Source of the DNA: a virus | IMG/VR virus record: IMGVR_UViG_3300032797_000632 | Location: 1 to 64,000 of that record | Reading direction: 5' to 3' (one strand) | DNA length: 64,000 bases | Part shown: positions 56,445 through 64,000 of the stretch, piece after piece | How the letters are laid out: the number at the start of each line of letters is the position of its first letter | Numbering within the stretch: position 1 is the first letter of the stretch | Notes under the pieces: model-generated | Database searches by the model: none | Seen by the model: the letters and a program-made list of their open reading frames with translations, nothing else | What the model was told of the DNA's origin: nothing | Made by a program: the position numbers and the translations under genes

Positions 56445-57566
56445 ATGAGTTCTCCCTACATTACAAAACCGGTGCTGGACAGGCGGACCGGCGAGCCTGT
56501 CAACATGCAGGCCTTCGGCGGATTCACCAGAGCGGGGTCCCCGAAGTACAGCGAAAAGGAAAAGATGTTCAATGACGCCGGCGTGATCAACGCCTCGAAT
56601 CCGGCCGACGCCCTGCGGATGATTCAGCATATCCTCTCGCAGGTCGGCTCCGGAGAGATCCAGCCGGTTCCGGCAATCCCCGAGCGGGCTGTCCCGCCCG
56701 AGGAGGTCGTGGCCAGGATCAAAGAGGCCATGCTCGACGAGTCTGGCGTGGGGATGAAAATCCTCGGCCAGGAAATCCTGAACCCCATCCGGGAGGTCAT
56801 CGACTACGAGGGCTTCTCGAGGAAGGTCCTGCTCCCCCGGCCGGTGGGCCCGGGCGAAGTCGTGAGGTACGACAAAGATCCGTACATCGTGGCCTGGGTC
56901 ATCGCCGAGGACGGCATCACCCCGGAATCCCGCGCTGGCGGAGCCTATGTCTACCCGCCGGAATTCGAGGTGACCTCCAGGCCGACCATCGAATTGCGGC
57001 ACATCTACCAGGCGCAGTTCGATATCCTCTCCAGGATCATGGACCGCGCCAGGCAGGGCATCGAGCAGCAGGAGGATGAAAACCTCGTCAAGCTGCTCCG
57101 GTCTGCGGCCAATGTGGTCAACACCACGCAGGGCTTCAGCGCCCTGACGGTCAATGCCCTCGAAAACCTGCGGTACGAGGTCGAGAGGCACCGCCTGATC
57201 GTCGAGAAGTTCCTCATCCACCGGCGGGAGATCACCGACATCGTCGCCCTGGCCCAGCTGGGCTATGTCGACCCGGTGACCCAGAGAGAGCTGATCATGG
57301 CCGGCTACATCGGTTATGTGCTGAACGCCATGATCATCACCACCGCTGGCGTCGGGACCAACGAGTTCAAGGTCCTCGAGCCGGGCGAGGTTTTCGCCGT
57401 GTGCGGCGGGGACCACCTCGGAGGCATGCCGGTGAGGGTGGAGCTCTTCAACGAGCCGATCGTCGGGTTCCACGAAGGCAAGCCCGTCCGGGGCTGGTTC
57501 TTCTACGAGCTCGTCGGTCAGATCATCATCAACTCCAAGGCGGTGGCACGCGGGGTGAAGATCTAA
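56445..57566 (+). CDS. Major capsid protein (HK97-fold type)
   Basis: 373 residues after CGGAGG. MKILGQEILNPIREVIDYEG and FSRKVLLPRPVGPGEVVRYD suggest the N-arm and E-loop; then helical QAQFDILSRIMDRARQGIEQ and a P-domain/A-domain end (GEVFAVCGGDHLGGMPVRVE). The pattern fits large-phage capsid proteins. The N-terminal ~60 residues could be removed by the upstream protease. Confidence 0.8.
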   Translation: MSSPYITKPVLDRRTGEPVNMQAFGGFTRAGSPKYSEKEKMFNDAGVINASNPADALRMIQHILSQVGSGEIQPVPAIPERAVPPEEVVARIKEAMLDESGVGMKILGQEILNPIREVIDYEGFSRKVLLPRPVGPGEVVRYDKDPYIVAWVIAEDGITPESRAGGAYVYPPEFEVTSRPTIELRHIYQAQFDILSRIMDRARQGIEQQEDENLVKLLRSAANVVNTTQGFSALTVNALENLRYEVERHRLIVEKFLIHRREITDIVALAQLGYVDPVTQRELIMAGYIGYVLNAMIITTAGVGTNEFKVLEPGEVFAVCGGDHLGGMPVRVELFNEPIVGFHEGKPVRGWFFYELVGQIIINSKAVARGVKI

Positions 57567-57585
57567 CCGAAAGGAGGCAGATCCC

Positions 57586-58476
57586 ATGTTGGAAAAAAAG
57601 AGAGCCATGATCCAGGCCGAGATCGACCTGATCGCCTCCGACCTTGACCGGTCGGGGTACCCGGATCTGGCGGAAGGGGTGGATCGCCTCGGGTTCGAAT
57701 TCTCCCGCGGGGAGATCGGTGCCGAGAAAGTGACCGCGGATCTCAGGGTAATCAACGCCAGGGTGGCCGAGGACAGGGCCAAGGTCCGGGAGTCCAAGAA
57801 GGAGAAGGAGCCGGCGGAGAAGGAAAAAGAGGAGACCGAGGAGGAGCGGGAAGCCGCCCTTAAACAGCTCGATCTTCTGGCCGCCGACCTTGACCGGAGC
57901 GGACACCGGCGCATGGCCGAGATCGTCGATGACCTGGCCCGCGAGTACTCCCGGGGAAGCATGAGAGACTCCGAGGTCGAGGCAGAGCTGGACAGGGTCC
58001 GGCACGCCATCTCCTACGGGCGGTTCGCAAAGAAGGAAAAACCCGAGGAGAAGGAAGAGGAAGAGAAGGAAAAAGAGGCCAGGCGGCTGCGGATCGCCCG
58101 CATGCGCATAAGGCTGCGCGCCGCCCGCCGGGCAAGGGAGATGCGGGAGCGGGGGTTCCGCATCAGACCGCTGGGGCTCAGGGGCGGGCGCCCCGAGTCC
58201 GAGGTTCCGGACCGCGAGGCCAGGAGGGAGCGCATTCAAAGGCTCCTGATGCGGTCCAGGCGGGAGATGCGTACCGGCCTGGGGGGCGGGGAGACGGGCT
58301 TGTCCCGGATCCGGCGCCCCGACATCCGGGAACGCATGGAGGCCCGCCGGAGGCTCGCCGAAAGGCTCCGGGAGCGCCAGAGGCTCTCCCGGGAAACCGA
58401 GCCCCGGAGGCCGCTGCGAAGCCGGTTAGGGGAGCGATACCCCGTCAGCCGGTTTCGGCCCCGCAGGAGCTGGTAG
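57586..58476 (+). CDS. Protein with duplicated N-terminal unit and Arg-rich tail
   Basis: 296 residues. Two copies of a helical unit occur: IDLIASDLDRSGYPDLAEGV and LDLLAADLDRSGHRRMAEIV, each ending in a YSRGS-like turn. A Glu/Lys linker and a 150-residue Arg-rich tail follow (ARMRIRLRAARRAREMRERG). The tail could bind packaged DNA. Function otherwise unknown. Confidence 0.65.
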   Translation: MLEKKRAMIQAEIDLIASDLDRSGYPDLAEGVDRLGFEFSRGEIGAEKVTADLRVINARVAEDRAKVRESKKEKEPAEKEKEETEEEREAALKQLDLLAADLDRSGHRRMAEIVDDLAREYSRGSMRDSEVEAELDRVRHAISYGRFAKKEKPEEKEEEEKEKEARRLRIARMRIRLRAARRAREMRERGFRIRPLGLRGGRPESEVPDREARRERIQRLLMRSRREMRTGLGGGETGLSRIRRPDIRERMEARRRLAERLRERQRLSRETEPRRPLRSRLGERYPVSRFRPRRSW

Positions 58477-58487
58477 CGGATCATCCC

Positions 58488-58504
58488 CGGCCCCTCGGGG
58501 GCCG
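58488..58504 (+). terminator. GC-rich hairpin between structural genes, weak terminator candidate
   Basis: CGGCCCC-TCG-GGGGCCG, seven perfect pairs, without a T-tract. It lies in the 42-base gap after the Arg-rich protein gene. It may pause or process the mRNA. Confidence 0.4.
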
Positions 58505-58518
58505 TGGAGTGGCGAGAC

Positions 58519-58836
58519 ATGGCGGAGCTTGCCGATCTGCTGGGAAAGGTTATCCGCCTGAACAGGGCAGACAGCACGATCAACGGCATCTTCTTCAACC
58601 CCCTATTCGCGGAGAGGATGCCGGATCTGCTGCCCTCCCTGGCCGAGGCAGGTTTCTCGTTCGGGACTTCTGAGCATGAGCTGTTCGATGCGGACATCGT
58701 GGCGGCTAGGCTCGAGGCCCCGAACGGGAAAAGCCTCGATCTCGGCGAGGTGGCGGTGACCCCCGAAGGGGATATCGAGCCCTCCGGGCTCGTAAGAATA
58801 ACGAGGCTATTGGGCTTCGTTTCGGAGAATGAGTAG
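58519..58836 (+). CDS. Hypothetical structural-region protein
   Basis: 105 residues; ATG 58519 follows GGAG and is preferred over GTG 58504. Alpha/beta (LADLLGKVIRLNRADSTING). Position suggests a head-completion role. Not recognised. Confidence 0.6.
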   Translation: MAELADLLGKVIRLNRADSTINGIFFNPLFAERMPDLLPSLAEAGFSFGTSEHELFDADIVAARLEAPNGKSLDLGEVAVTPEGDIEPSGLVRITRLLGFVSENE

Positions 58837-58854
58837 CGACGAAAGGAGGATGAG

Positions 58855-59469
58855 ATGGCGGAGTTAAATCTGAACAGACTGATCGAGGCCAAGAAGGACA
58901 TCTGGGTCCGGAATCCGAGCAGGGACATGAGGATCAACCTCAAGGTCACCGGCATGGAGGGCGTGCTTCCTGCCATAGACCCGGGGGAGACCAGGTGCCT
59001 GTCGGAGGAGCTGAGCTACAAGCAGATCGACGAGAGCGACCTGCGGAAGCTCATCCGCCCGCGGGGGGGCAAGCCGGCCCCGCTGATGTTGCTCGACCCT
59101 GACGAGATGGAGGGCACGCCCAAGGTCCCCAAGCAGCTCGAGCCCGTCCCCGATGTGACCGCGGAGGACCAGGAGGCCAGCCGTGTCAAGACGACCATCA
59201 TCACCGAGGCGGAAGTAAACCCGAGGATCCAGCAGATCAGGCTCTCGCTCACGGGCAAGACGATGGACGCCCATGCGGCCATCGAGGAGCTTCGGAGGCT
59301 CGAGCCCAACCTGCAGGATCAGGACCTGGCGTTCATGCAGACGGGGAAGGATGTCCCGGCCGCGGTCAAAAAATGGGCGGCCACGGCCCTCGATAAGAGG
59401 CAGAGGCCGCCGGCTCCGGCCCCGAAGGGCAAGCAGGCGGGGCATGACCAGCCGGCCACAACCACATAA
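58855..59469 (+). CDS. Hypothetical structural-region protein
   Basis: 204 residues after AAAGGAGGATG. The opening beta-rich half (DIWVRNPSRDMRINLKVTGM) resembles small domains placed in phage head-tail connector operons. A Pro-rich tail ends it (PPAPAPKGKQ). Function unknown. Confidence 0.6.
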   Translation: MAELNLNRLIEAKKDIWVRNPSRDMRINLKVTGMEGVLPAIDPGETRCLSEELSYKQIDESDLRKLIRPRGGKPAPLMLLDPDEMEGTPKVPKQLEPVPDVTAEDQEASRVKTTIITEAEVNPRIQQIRLSLTGKTMDAHAAIEELRRLEPNLQDQDLAFMQTGKDVPAAVKKWAATALDKRQRPPAPAPKGKQAGHDQPATTT

Positions 59470-59484
59470 AGGAGCGTCGGGAGA

Positions 59485-59778
59485 ATGGCCGAAGAGATCA
59501 AATTCCGCGAGGAAGACAGGCATAAATGGTCCGCATTCTGGCGGACCGCCGGGGGAGAGCAGGGATGCAGGAAGATTGCCGAGGAGCTCGGATTAAACGG
59601 GCCGAGGTTCGTGAACGCCATCCGGAGCTTCCTGTTCCCGTCCCCCGACCACGAGAGGGCGGCCCGCCTTCTCGAGGGCCTGAGAGAAGTGAGGGAGACG
59701 ATAAGGAGGGGTGTTTATGAAGGTGACCGATCGGGGATTGGCGGCTTTTCTGTACATGCGGAACATTCCGCTCGTTAG
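59485..59778 (+). CDS. Small helical protein
   Basis: 97 residues. FWRTAGGEQGCRKIAEELGL is a possible helix-turn-helix. The last 62 bases overlap the next gene. Function unknown. Confidence 0.55.
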   Translation: MAEEIKFREEDRHKWSAFWRTAGGEQGCRKIAEELGLNGPRFVNAIRSFLFPSPDHERAARLLEGLREVRETIRRGVYEGDRSGIGGFSVHAEHSAR

Positions 59779-59974
59779 TTGGCGAAAGATCGACGGGGGC
59801 AGTGGCAGGGGTGGAAGGCTGGAGTTCGATTTTGAAATAGGCGAGCAGGCGTTCGACGAGCAAAAGATCCAGTACTTCAACTCGCAATTGCAGAAGTTCG
59901 ACCAGGCCAAGATAAGCCTGATGAAGATCGTCGACAGCGGATCGTATGAGAGAAAGGCCGCCTCCCCCGCATAA
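59717..59974 (+). CDS. DUF5659-like small phage protein
   Basis: 85 residues from ATG 59717 after AAGGAGGGG. TDRGLAAFLYMRNIPLVSWR, GRLEFDFEI and NSQLQKFDQAKISLMKIV match DUF5659, small proteins of head-tail regions with no known activity. Confidence 0.65.
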   Translation: MKVTDRGLAAFLYMRNIPLVSWRKIDGGSGRGGRLEFDFEIGEQAFDEQKIQYFNSQLQKFDQAKISLMKIVDSGSYERKAASPA

Positions 59975-59989
59975 AGGGGGGATGGCCCG

Positions 59990-60898
59990 TTGGAATTCAA
60001 CGACCAAAACATAATCATCATGCGGAGGCGGACGGCCACCAAGTTTCCGCTGGTGATAGTCGATCCCGAGAAGGATGTCCCCCTCCAGATAAAGAAGGTG
60101 ACATACTCCTTCGTCGACTCTTTCGACAAGGAGGTTTGGGGCGGGGAGTTCGGGCCGGAGGGGGACCACGACCACGGGATCGACAAGGATCCCACGAAGC
60201 CGAACCTTTTCTGGTTTTCGATGGACCTCAGGAAGGCCTTCGGCGGGATCGAGTACCTCTCCTTCTTCGAGTCGGAGCTGCAGGGGGCCGACTCGGAAAT
60301 TCTGAGGAACTACAAGCTCATCAAATGCCTGGACAACGTCTATTACCGCTTGATGCCAGTCCTCCGGGGACAGATAGACAAGGCGCGGAAGACAGCCCAG
60401 CGCCTCGACATCGACGGCAAAGACTATAATTTCGACGGGCTGGACTGGGACTACAAGGACTACCAGCTAGCCACATACCTCGATCTGGGGGTGCAGATGA
60501 TAAACCTGATCAGCCCCCAGACCTACTTCTCGGTGAACAACTTCCCGCACCAGTATTTCGGGTCGCTCCTGATACTGGCCGCCATGATCTCCGCACTCGA
60601 CGCGCAGAAGCTTTTCTCGATAGACACGGACTTCGACTACTCCCTCGGGGGCAACGCCATCCGGGTGGACCATTTCACCCCCCTGAACACGTTCAACCGG
60701 GACATCGTCGAGCGCTTCAACGCCACGGTCAAGGTTTTCAAGCAGAGATATAGGAGCAAGGGCACGGCGATAATCCAGGTCCAGTACGGGATCGGGCTCG
60801 GGCGGTTCCTGAATGTGGTGCCGTCCGGCTGGTGGAGCCGGTTCGGGATAGCCGTGACCCCGCCGTCGATACCGACGAGGTTCAGCAACTGGAGCTGA
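59990..60898 (+). CDS. Structural protein, function unknown
   Basis: 302 residues from TTG 59990, after GGGGGGATGG. Mixed fold with NLFWFSMDLRKAFGGIEYLS and a C-terminal beta-rich half (GGNAIRVDHFTPLNTFNRDI). In head-tail order it would be a connector or completion protein. Not recognised. Confidence 0.6.
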   Translation: MEFNDQNIIIMRRRTATKFPLVIVDPEKDVPLQIKKVTYSFVDSFDKEVWGGEFGPEGDHDHGIDKDPTKPNLFWFSMDLRKAFGGIEYLSFFESELQGADSEILRNYKLIKCLDNVYYRLMPVLRGQIDKARKTAQRLDIDGKDYNFDGLDWDYKDYQLATYLDLGVQMINLISPQTYFSVNNFPHQYFGSLLILAAMISALDAQKLFSIDTDFDYSLGGNAIRVDHFTPLNTFNRDIVERFNATVKVFKQRYRSKGTAIIQVQYGIGLGRFLNVVPSGWWSRFGIAVTPPSIPTRFSNWS

Positions 60899-60900
60899 TC

Positions 60901-61794
60901 GTGAGTCTATTCTGGACAGAGCCTCAGCGAGTATTAAGCCGGACATGGAAGGTCAGTTTGGCCGTCCGGCAGAACCACCATCTGCTTCAAATAGCCGGCG
61001 AGCCGGTCTATCTCCTGCGGAGGATCCGGGCCGAGGACAGGGAGCCGATCGAGGGGAAAAACCCCTCCGTGGACATCGACCCGGTGACCGGACTCTATTA
61101 TTTCAATATCTGGCAGGACCCGTCCGACAAGCCGTTCCCCGACGACCGGAGCATTGCGGTGACGGTAAACGGCGAGGCTTGGCAGCAGGCATTCGACAAA
61201 TACAGCCTCGTGGGCGGCGACAAGGAGTTTGCCATCGAGATTTTCAGGAACGCCATAACGCCGGCCGGCACCCCGATAGGGGACAAGGTGGTGATCTGGC
61301 TGAGCACCCCGCCGTTTGCCCCCGCCGACGCCGTGGCATACACCTACAAGGAAATCCAAAAGACGGTGGACACGAGGACCATGCAGCCGGGTCGGGTGGA
61401 CTGCCCCGCCGGCGGTTCCGGGGCGGGTCCGGGTGCGGACAGCAAATCCCTATATGGCCTCGAGCAGTACAAAAACCCCCGGTCCATGTGGAGGGGAAAG
61501 CTTCTGCCGAACACATTCCCCCTGGCCTTTCCGGATGTCATGCGGGACAGGGTAGAGCTGTCAAACGCCGGATTCGTGAGGATATCGGAGATGAAGCATT
61601 GGACCTCCCCTCCCCCCCTGTGCCCGGCGGTGCGCGAGCACGACTATATCGTCCGCAGGACAAACGGGCGCCGGTACGAGGTGACGAATCAAACGGAGAT
61701 CAGGCTGGGGTACCGGCTGGTCCAGCAGCAGTTTGATGTGACGGAGGTCGACGCCTCGAGCTCGGTGCAGAACATCCCGGTGGAGACGAACTAA
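60901..61794 (+). CDS. Structural protein, function unknown
   Basis: 297 residues from GTG 60901. Beta-rich (GEPVYLLRRIRAEDREPIEG), with short cysteine/glycine loop VDCPAGGSGAG. It is probably in the tail-completion group by position. Its stop abuts the next ATG. Confidence 0.6.
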   Translation: MSLFWTEPQRVLSRTWKVSLAVRQNHHLLQIAGEPVYLLRRIRAEDREPIEGKNPSVDIDPVTGLYYFNIWQDPSDKPFPDDRSIAVTVNGEAWQQAFDKYSLVGGDKEFAIEIFRNAITPAGTPIGDKVVIWLSTPPFAPADAVAYTYKEIQKTVDTRTMQPGRVDCPAGGSGAGPGADSKSLYGLEQYKNPRSMWRGKLLPNTFPLAFPDVMRDRVELSNAGFVRISEMKHWTSPPPLCPAVREHDYIVRRTNGRRYEVTNQTEIRLGYRLVQQQFDVTEVDASSSVQNIPVETN

Positions 61795-62232
61795 ATGTAT
61801 ACGATGGAGATCAGGCCATTCAACAGGGCGGCCAAGAAGCTGGCCAACCCGCGGATGTTCCGGGATAGCCTCATCCGGCAGATCCCGATCCTGGCGGACG
61901 CCACCTACGGGATTCTGGTCAAGGAGGCCGTCAACCGGGGCTTTCTGGATTTCGCCATGAGCGTGACCCTAGACCCCAAAAGGGGCCGTATTTACACGAT
62001 CCCCGGGGCGTATGTGCAAAAGGGGCAGGCGAAGGGCATGGAGGCCACCACGCAGAAGGCAATGGCCAAGGACATGCTTGAGAGGGCCAAGGAAAAGGCC
62101 GGGGAAGGGGACGAAAAGGCCGTAAGGGGCACGATCAAGCCCACAAGCGAGGAATTGTCCTCCCTTATCAAGGCCGTGGCCCCACGGGCGTTTGATGCGG
62201 TACGAGAAGACATGGTGGAGGAGCTGGCATAG
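61795..62232 (+). CDS. Possible tail-completion protein
   Basis: 145 residues from ATG 61795 (ATG 61804 is an alternative). FRDSLIRQIPILADATYGIL and SLIKAVAPRAFDAVREDMVE are helical, as in small neck proteins. Function inferred from position only. Confidence 0.5.
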   Translation: MYTMEIRPFNRAAKKLANPRMFRDSLIRQIPILADATYGILVKEAVNRGFLDFAMSVTLDPKRGRIYTIPGAYVQKGQAKGMEATTQKAMAKDMLERAKEKAGEGDEKAVRGTIKPTSEELSSLIKAVAPRAFDAVREDMVEELA

Positions 62233-62828
62233 TGTTTTACTACCGGCTGACAAAAAAGGCGTCCCTCGAGCTGATAAACTATTTCAAGAAGTGCTTTTTC
62301 GCCTGGGAAAAGGGGCGGATTCAATTTGCGGACGGGCAAAACAAGATCCCGTTATGCAAGATGCCGGAGGTCATGCGGGAGGAGAAGTGGGAGCTTCGGA
62401 CATATCCGGCGGTCCTCGTGGGGTCCCCCCGGGGCGATCCTTTTCCAATGTCCATCAACAAGGATTATATGGACACGGACGAGACATACGGGAAGCCGGT
62501 CTACGGGTCCTATGTGGAAATGACCCTGCCGGTTTCCACGATTGCGGAAACCCGGGAGGAGAGCAACGACCTGGCGGACTTCTGCCTGATGATGATCCTC
62601 CGCCCGGACGCCAAGGAATATCTTCTCGGGTTGGGGATCGAGATACCGAAGCCCCCAAGCCTAGACGGAGACTCCTACCTCAAGGATCAAACATCGGAGT
62701 TTGGGCTCTACCGGACGGACATAGGAGTGTCCCTGAATTTTCATTGGGCAGAGATATTCGATCCGCTTGAGACGGTGCTGGATATATTCACGGATCCGGA
62801 GTTTGTGTCAGCGTTTGAATTGATATAG
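62232..62828 (+). CDS. Possible neck/tail protein
   Basis: 198 residues from GTG 62232, overlapping the previous stop by one base. Alpha/beta (FYYRLTKKASLELINYFKKC; WELRTYPAVLVGSPRGDPFP). VSTIAE at residue ~102 carries the imperfect palindrome. Tail-terminator-like proteins have similar size. Not proven. Confidence 0.5.
   Translation: MFYYRLTKKASLELINYFKKCFFAWEKGRIQFADGQNKIPLCKMPEVMREEKWELRTYPAVLVGSPRGDPFPMSINKDYMDTDETYGKPVYGSYVEMTLPVSTIAETREESNDLADFCLMMILRPDAKEYLLGLGIEIPKPPSLDGDSYLKDQTSEFGLYRTDIGVSLNFHWAEIFDPLETVLDIFTDPEFVSAFELI
62533..62550. repeat. Imperfect palindrome TTTCCAC-GATT-GCGGAAA
   Basis: Matches the dispersed palindrome with one mismatch (GCGG for GTGG). Confidence 0.5.
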
Positions 62829-62845
62829 AATATTATAAAAGAGGG

Positions 62846-62865
62846 CCGGCCACCAAACTGGCCGG
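62846..62865 (+). terminator. Hairpin in the gap before the broken tail gene
   Basis: CCGGCCA pairs with TGGCCGG around CCAAAC. There is no T-tract. A GC-rich palindromic run follows before ATG 62903. It may be a weak terminator between neck and tail genes. Confidence 0.45.
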
Positions 62866-62902
62866 GGGTTGCCGGGGCCCCATCCCGGGGCATGGAGGAA
62901 AC

Positions 62903-62955
62903 ATGGGATACTTTGACACTCTCCCGATCAAGATGCCGGGGGATTCTCGGGACTT
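62903..62955 (+). pseudogene. 5' fragment of a phage gene broken by the TnpB element
   Basis: ATG 62903 follows GGAGG and encodes MGYFDTLPIKMPGDSRDLW before the minus-strand TnpB element takes over near 62,950. The place after neck genes suggests a tail protein (sheath or tube), but 19 residues do not identify it. The rest may lie beyond the window. Confidence 0.6.
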
Positions 62956-64000
62956 GTGGTGCAAGGGTACCGAAGGGCCTGCCCGGCCCTTAAAATGTTA
63001 AGGGATGCGTTGAGATCACGATGGATGGTGAGACCACAGTGAGGACAGCGATGGATGCGGATGCTCAGGTCTTTGGGCACGAGGATTCCGCACCGGGAGC
63101 ACACCTGCGAGGTGTTCTTGGCCGGGACTTCGACGATCTGGCGGGCAACAGCTTCTTCCGCTTTTTGCCTGAGAATCGTGAAGAACCCGAACCACGCCAC
63201 ATCCCTCATGGATTTGTTAAGCGATCTCCAACTATTCCAAGATTTCATTTGTTCGATATAAATAATGTCATAGCTTTTGAGCAGACTGTTGGCAGTCTTA
63301 AAATGGAAGTCCCGACGCTGATTAGCGATCTTGGCGTGGGTACGGGCGACAAGAATTTGGGCCTTGTGCCTACGGCCAGAACCCTTCTGCCTCCCATCTT
63401 TCCGACGCTGGCGCATAGCAAGCTGGCTCTCGGATTGTTTGAAGAATCTGGGGTTGTCGACGATCTTTCCGTCGCTGGAGGTAAAGAACGATTCGCATCC
63501 CACATCGATGCTGGCCTCCCTGCCCGTTGGTGGCATGGGTCGGGTAGGAACATCATCGCAGGAAAAGGAAACAAACCATTGGCCAGCAGAGGTTCGGCGG
63601 ATAGTTACGGTCTTTATTTTTCCTTCGATGGGGCGGGAGAGGCGGATTGTGAATCGGCCTACCTTCTTGATAATCAGATGTTTGCCGTTGAGCTTCCATC
63701 CTGCCTGTTCGAGGGTAAAGGAATCGTAGCGATCCCGGCCCCTAAACCGAGGCAATCCTGGCCTATTGTCTCCCAGTTTCCATTGCTTTATTCTTCGAAA
63801 GAAACCTTTGTAGGACGAATCCAATCGTTCAAGGACATCTTGGAGAACTTGCGAACCGACCTTACTGAACTCGGGGAATTCTGCCTTCAGAGCAGGAAGT
63901 TCTTTCATCTGGGCATATTTATTGATGGATATTCGGTTTTGCCTGTAGGCGGAGATCCGTTGCTCGAGAGCAGTGTTATACAATCGACGGCAAAGCTCAA
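62928..64000 (-). CDS. tnpB: TnpB RNA-guided nuclease, N-terminus beyond the window
   Basis: At least 356 residues; the frame continues past the window edge (upstream codons read LCRRLYNTALEQR, typical for TnpB), so the TTG at 63983 is not necessarily the start. RuvC I is ASIDVGCESFF, RuvC II IYIEQMKSW and RuvC III HRDLNASLNIL, all with their acidic residues; the zinc ribbon has CSRCG and CPHCG. The last seven codons and stop are supplied by the phage gene it has entered. It is a different lineage from the TnpB at 51.6 kb. Confidence 0.88.
   Translation of the reverse strand, partial: ELCRRLYNTALEQRISAYRQNRISINKYAQMKELPALKAEFPEFSKVGSQVLQDVLERLDSSYKGFFRRIKQWKLGDNRPGLPRFRGRDRYDSFTLEQAGWKLNGKHLIIKKVGRFTIRLSRPIEGKIKTVTIRRTSAGQWFVSFSCDDVPTRPMPPTGREASIDVGCESFFTSSDGKIVDNPRFFKQSESQLAMRQRRKDGRQKGSGRRHKAQILVARTHAKIANQRRDFHFKTANSLLKSYDIIYIEQMKSWNSWRSLNKSMRDVAWFGFFTILRQKAEEAVARQIVEVPAKNTSQVCSRCGILVPKDLSIRIHRCPHCGLTIHRDLNASLNILRAGQALRYPCTTSPENPPAS

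Noticed and set aside
55707-58010. A 767-codon open frame on the minus strand over the capsid genes
   Set aside because: It is a shadow of GC-rich genes with strong codon bias: it crosses two well-supported plus-strand genes, starts without a ribosome-binding site and has no recognisable motif.
1-64000. Global reassignment of TGA, suggested by the in-frame TGA at 49720
   Set aside because: TGA ends many genes here in tight ATGA overlaps, including the AAA+, rusA-upstream and RNase H neighbourhoods, so TGA is a normal stop.
1-64000. CRISPR array or diversity-generating retroelement
   Set aside because: No run of regularly spaced direct repeats and no reverse transcriptase motif (YxDD) was found; the repeats seen are isolated.

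Overview
The window is a GC-rich, densely packed, almost entirely plus-strand stretch of a large tailed bacteriophage genome (Caudoviricetes). Evidence for a virus is a portal protein, a prohead protease, an HK97-fold-type major capsid protein and head-tail connector genes. Evidence for a bacterial host is strong GGAGG ribosome-binding sites, sigma-70-like promoters (TTGACA/TATAAT with 17-base spacers), a lipobox lipoprotein and a tRNA with encoded CCA. Genes commonly overlap by ATGA or by TTG/GTG starts across the previous stop. Only two TnpB transposon genes lie on the minus strand. The host cannot be named from sequence alone.

Layout. 0-10 kb: small early genes, a lipoprotein with discoidin-like repeats, an AAA+ ATPase, an HNH endonuclease gene running into a tRNA-Arg(CCT) gene, a Nudix hydrolase, a DUF4406-like protein, a membrane-anchored lytic transglycosylase, an RMF/CrpP-like protein, an XRE repressor and an apparently circularly permuted ASCH domain. 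10-30 kb: DNA metabolism and modification, with SSB, two beta-class DNA methyltransferases (one carrying an intein), RNase H, a DUF5131 radical-SAM-like protein, RusA, a TSCPD orphan, a C5 methyltransferase overlapping vsr, a WYL protein, two GIY-YIG nucleases, a ParB-MT-A70 fusion and a winged-helix replication-type protein. 30-53 kb: portal (with a LAGLIDADG intein) followed by about 16 kb of small, mostly unknown genes between portal and protease, including a D12 adenine methyltransferase, an FtsZ homologue, a HAD phosphatase, an ADP-ribosyltransferase-like protein and a possible selenoprotein. 53-63 kb: protease, promoter-leader-terminator, coiled-coil protein, capsid proteins and head-tail/tail completion proteins. 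The last visible phage gene is broken by a TnpB element.

Most notable observations: (1) the intein in the methyltransferase at 12.5 kb has an HNH endonuclease encoded in the +1 frame exactly where an in-frame homing endonuclease would sit; (2) a UGA codon interrupts a conserved-looking domain at 49,720 where cysteine is expected, followed by a hairpin with a GGUC loop, a candidate phage selenoprotein; (3) a dispersed palindrome TTTCCAC-N4-GTGGAAA occurs nine times, one copy just before the ftsZ-like gene; (4) GCACCATAG occurs seven times at gene boundaries in the first 24 kb and was not seen later; (5) eight otherwise dissimilar proteins share a short motif of the form G-R-P-L-R-R/M-I-D; (6) several genes of the portal-to-protease region have strong in-frame internal SD-ATG sites. 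All family assignments come from motif recognition; no search was run.
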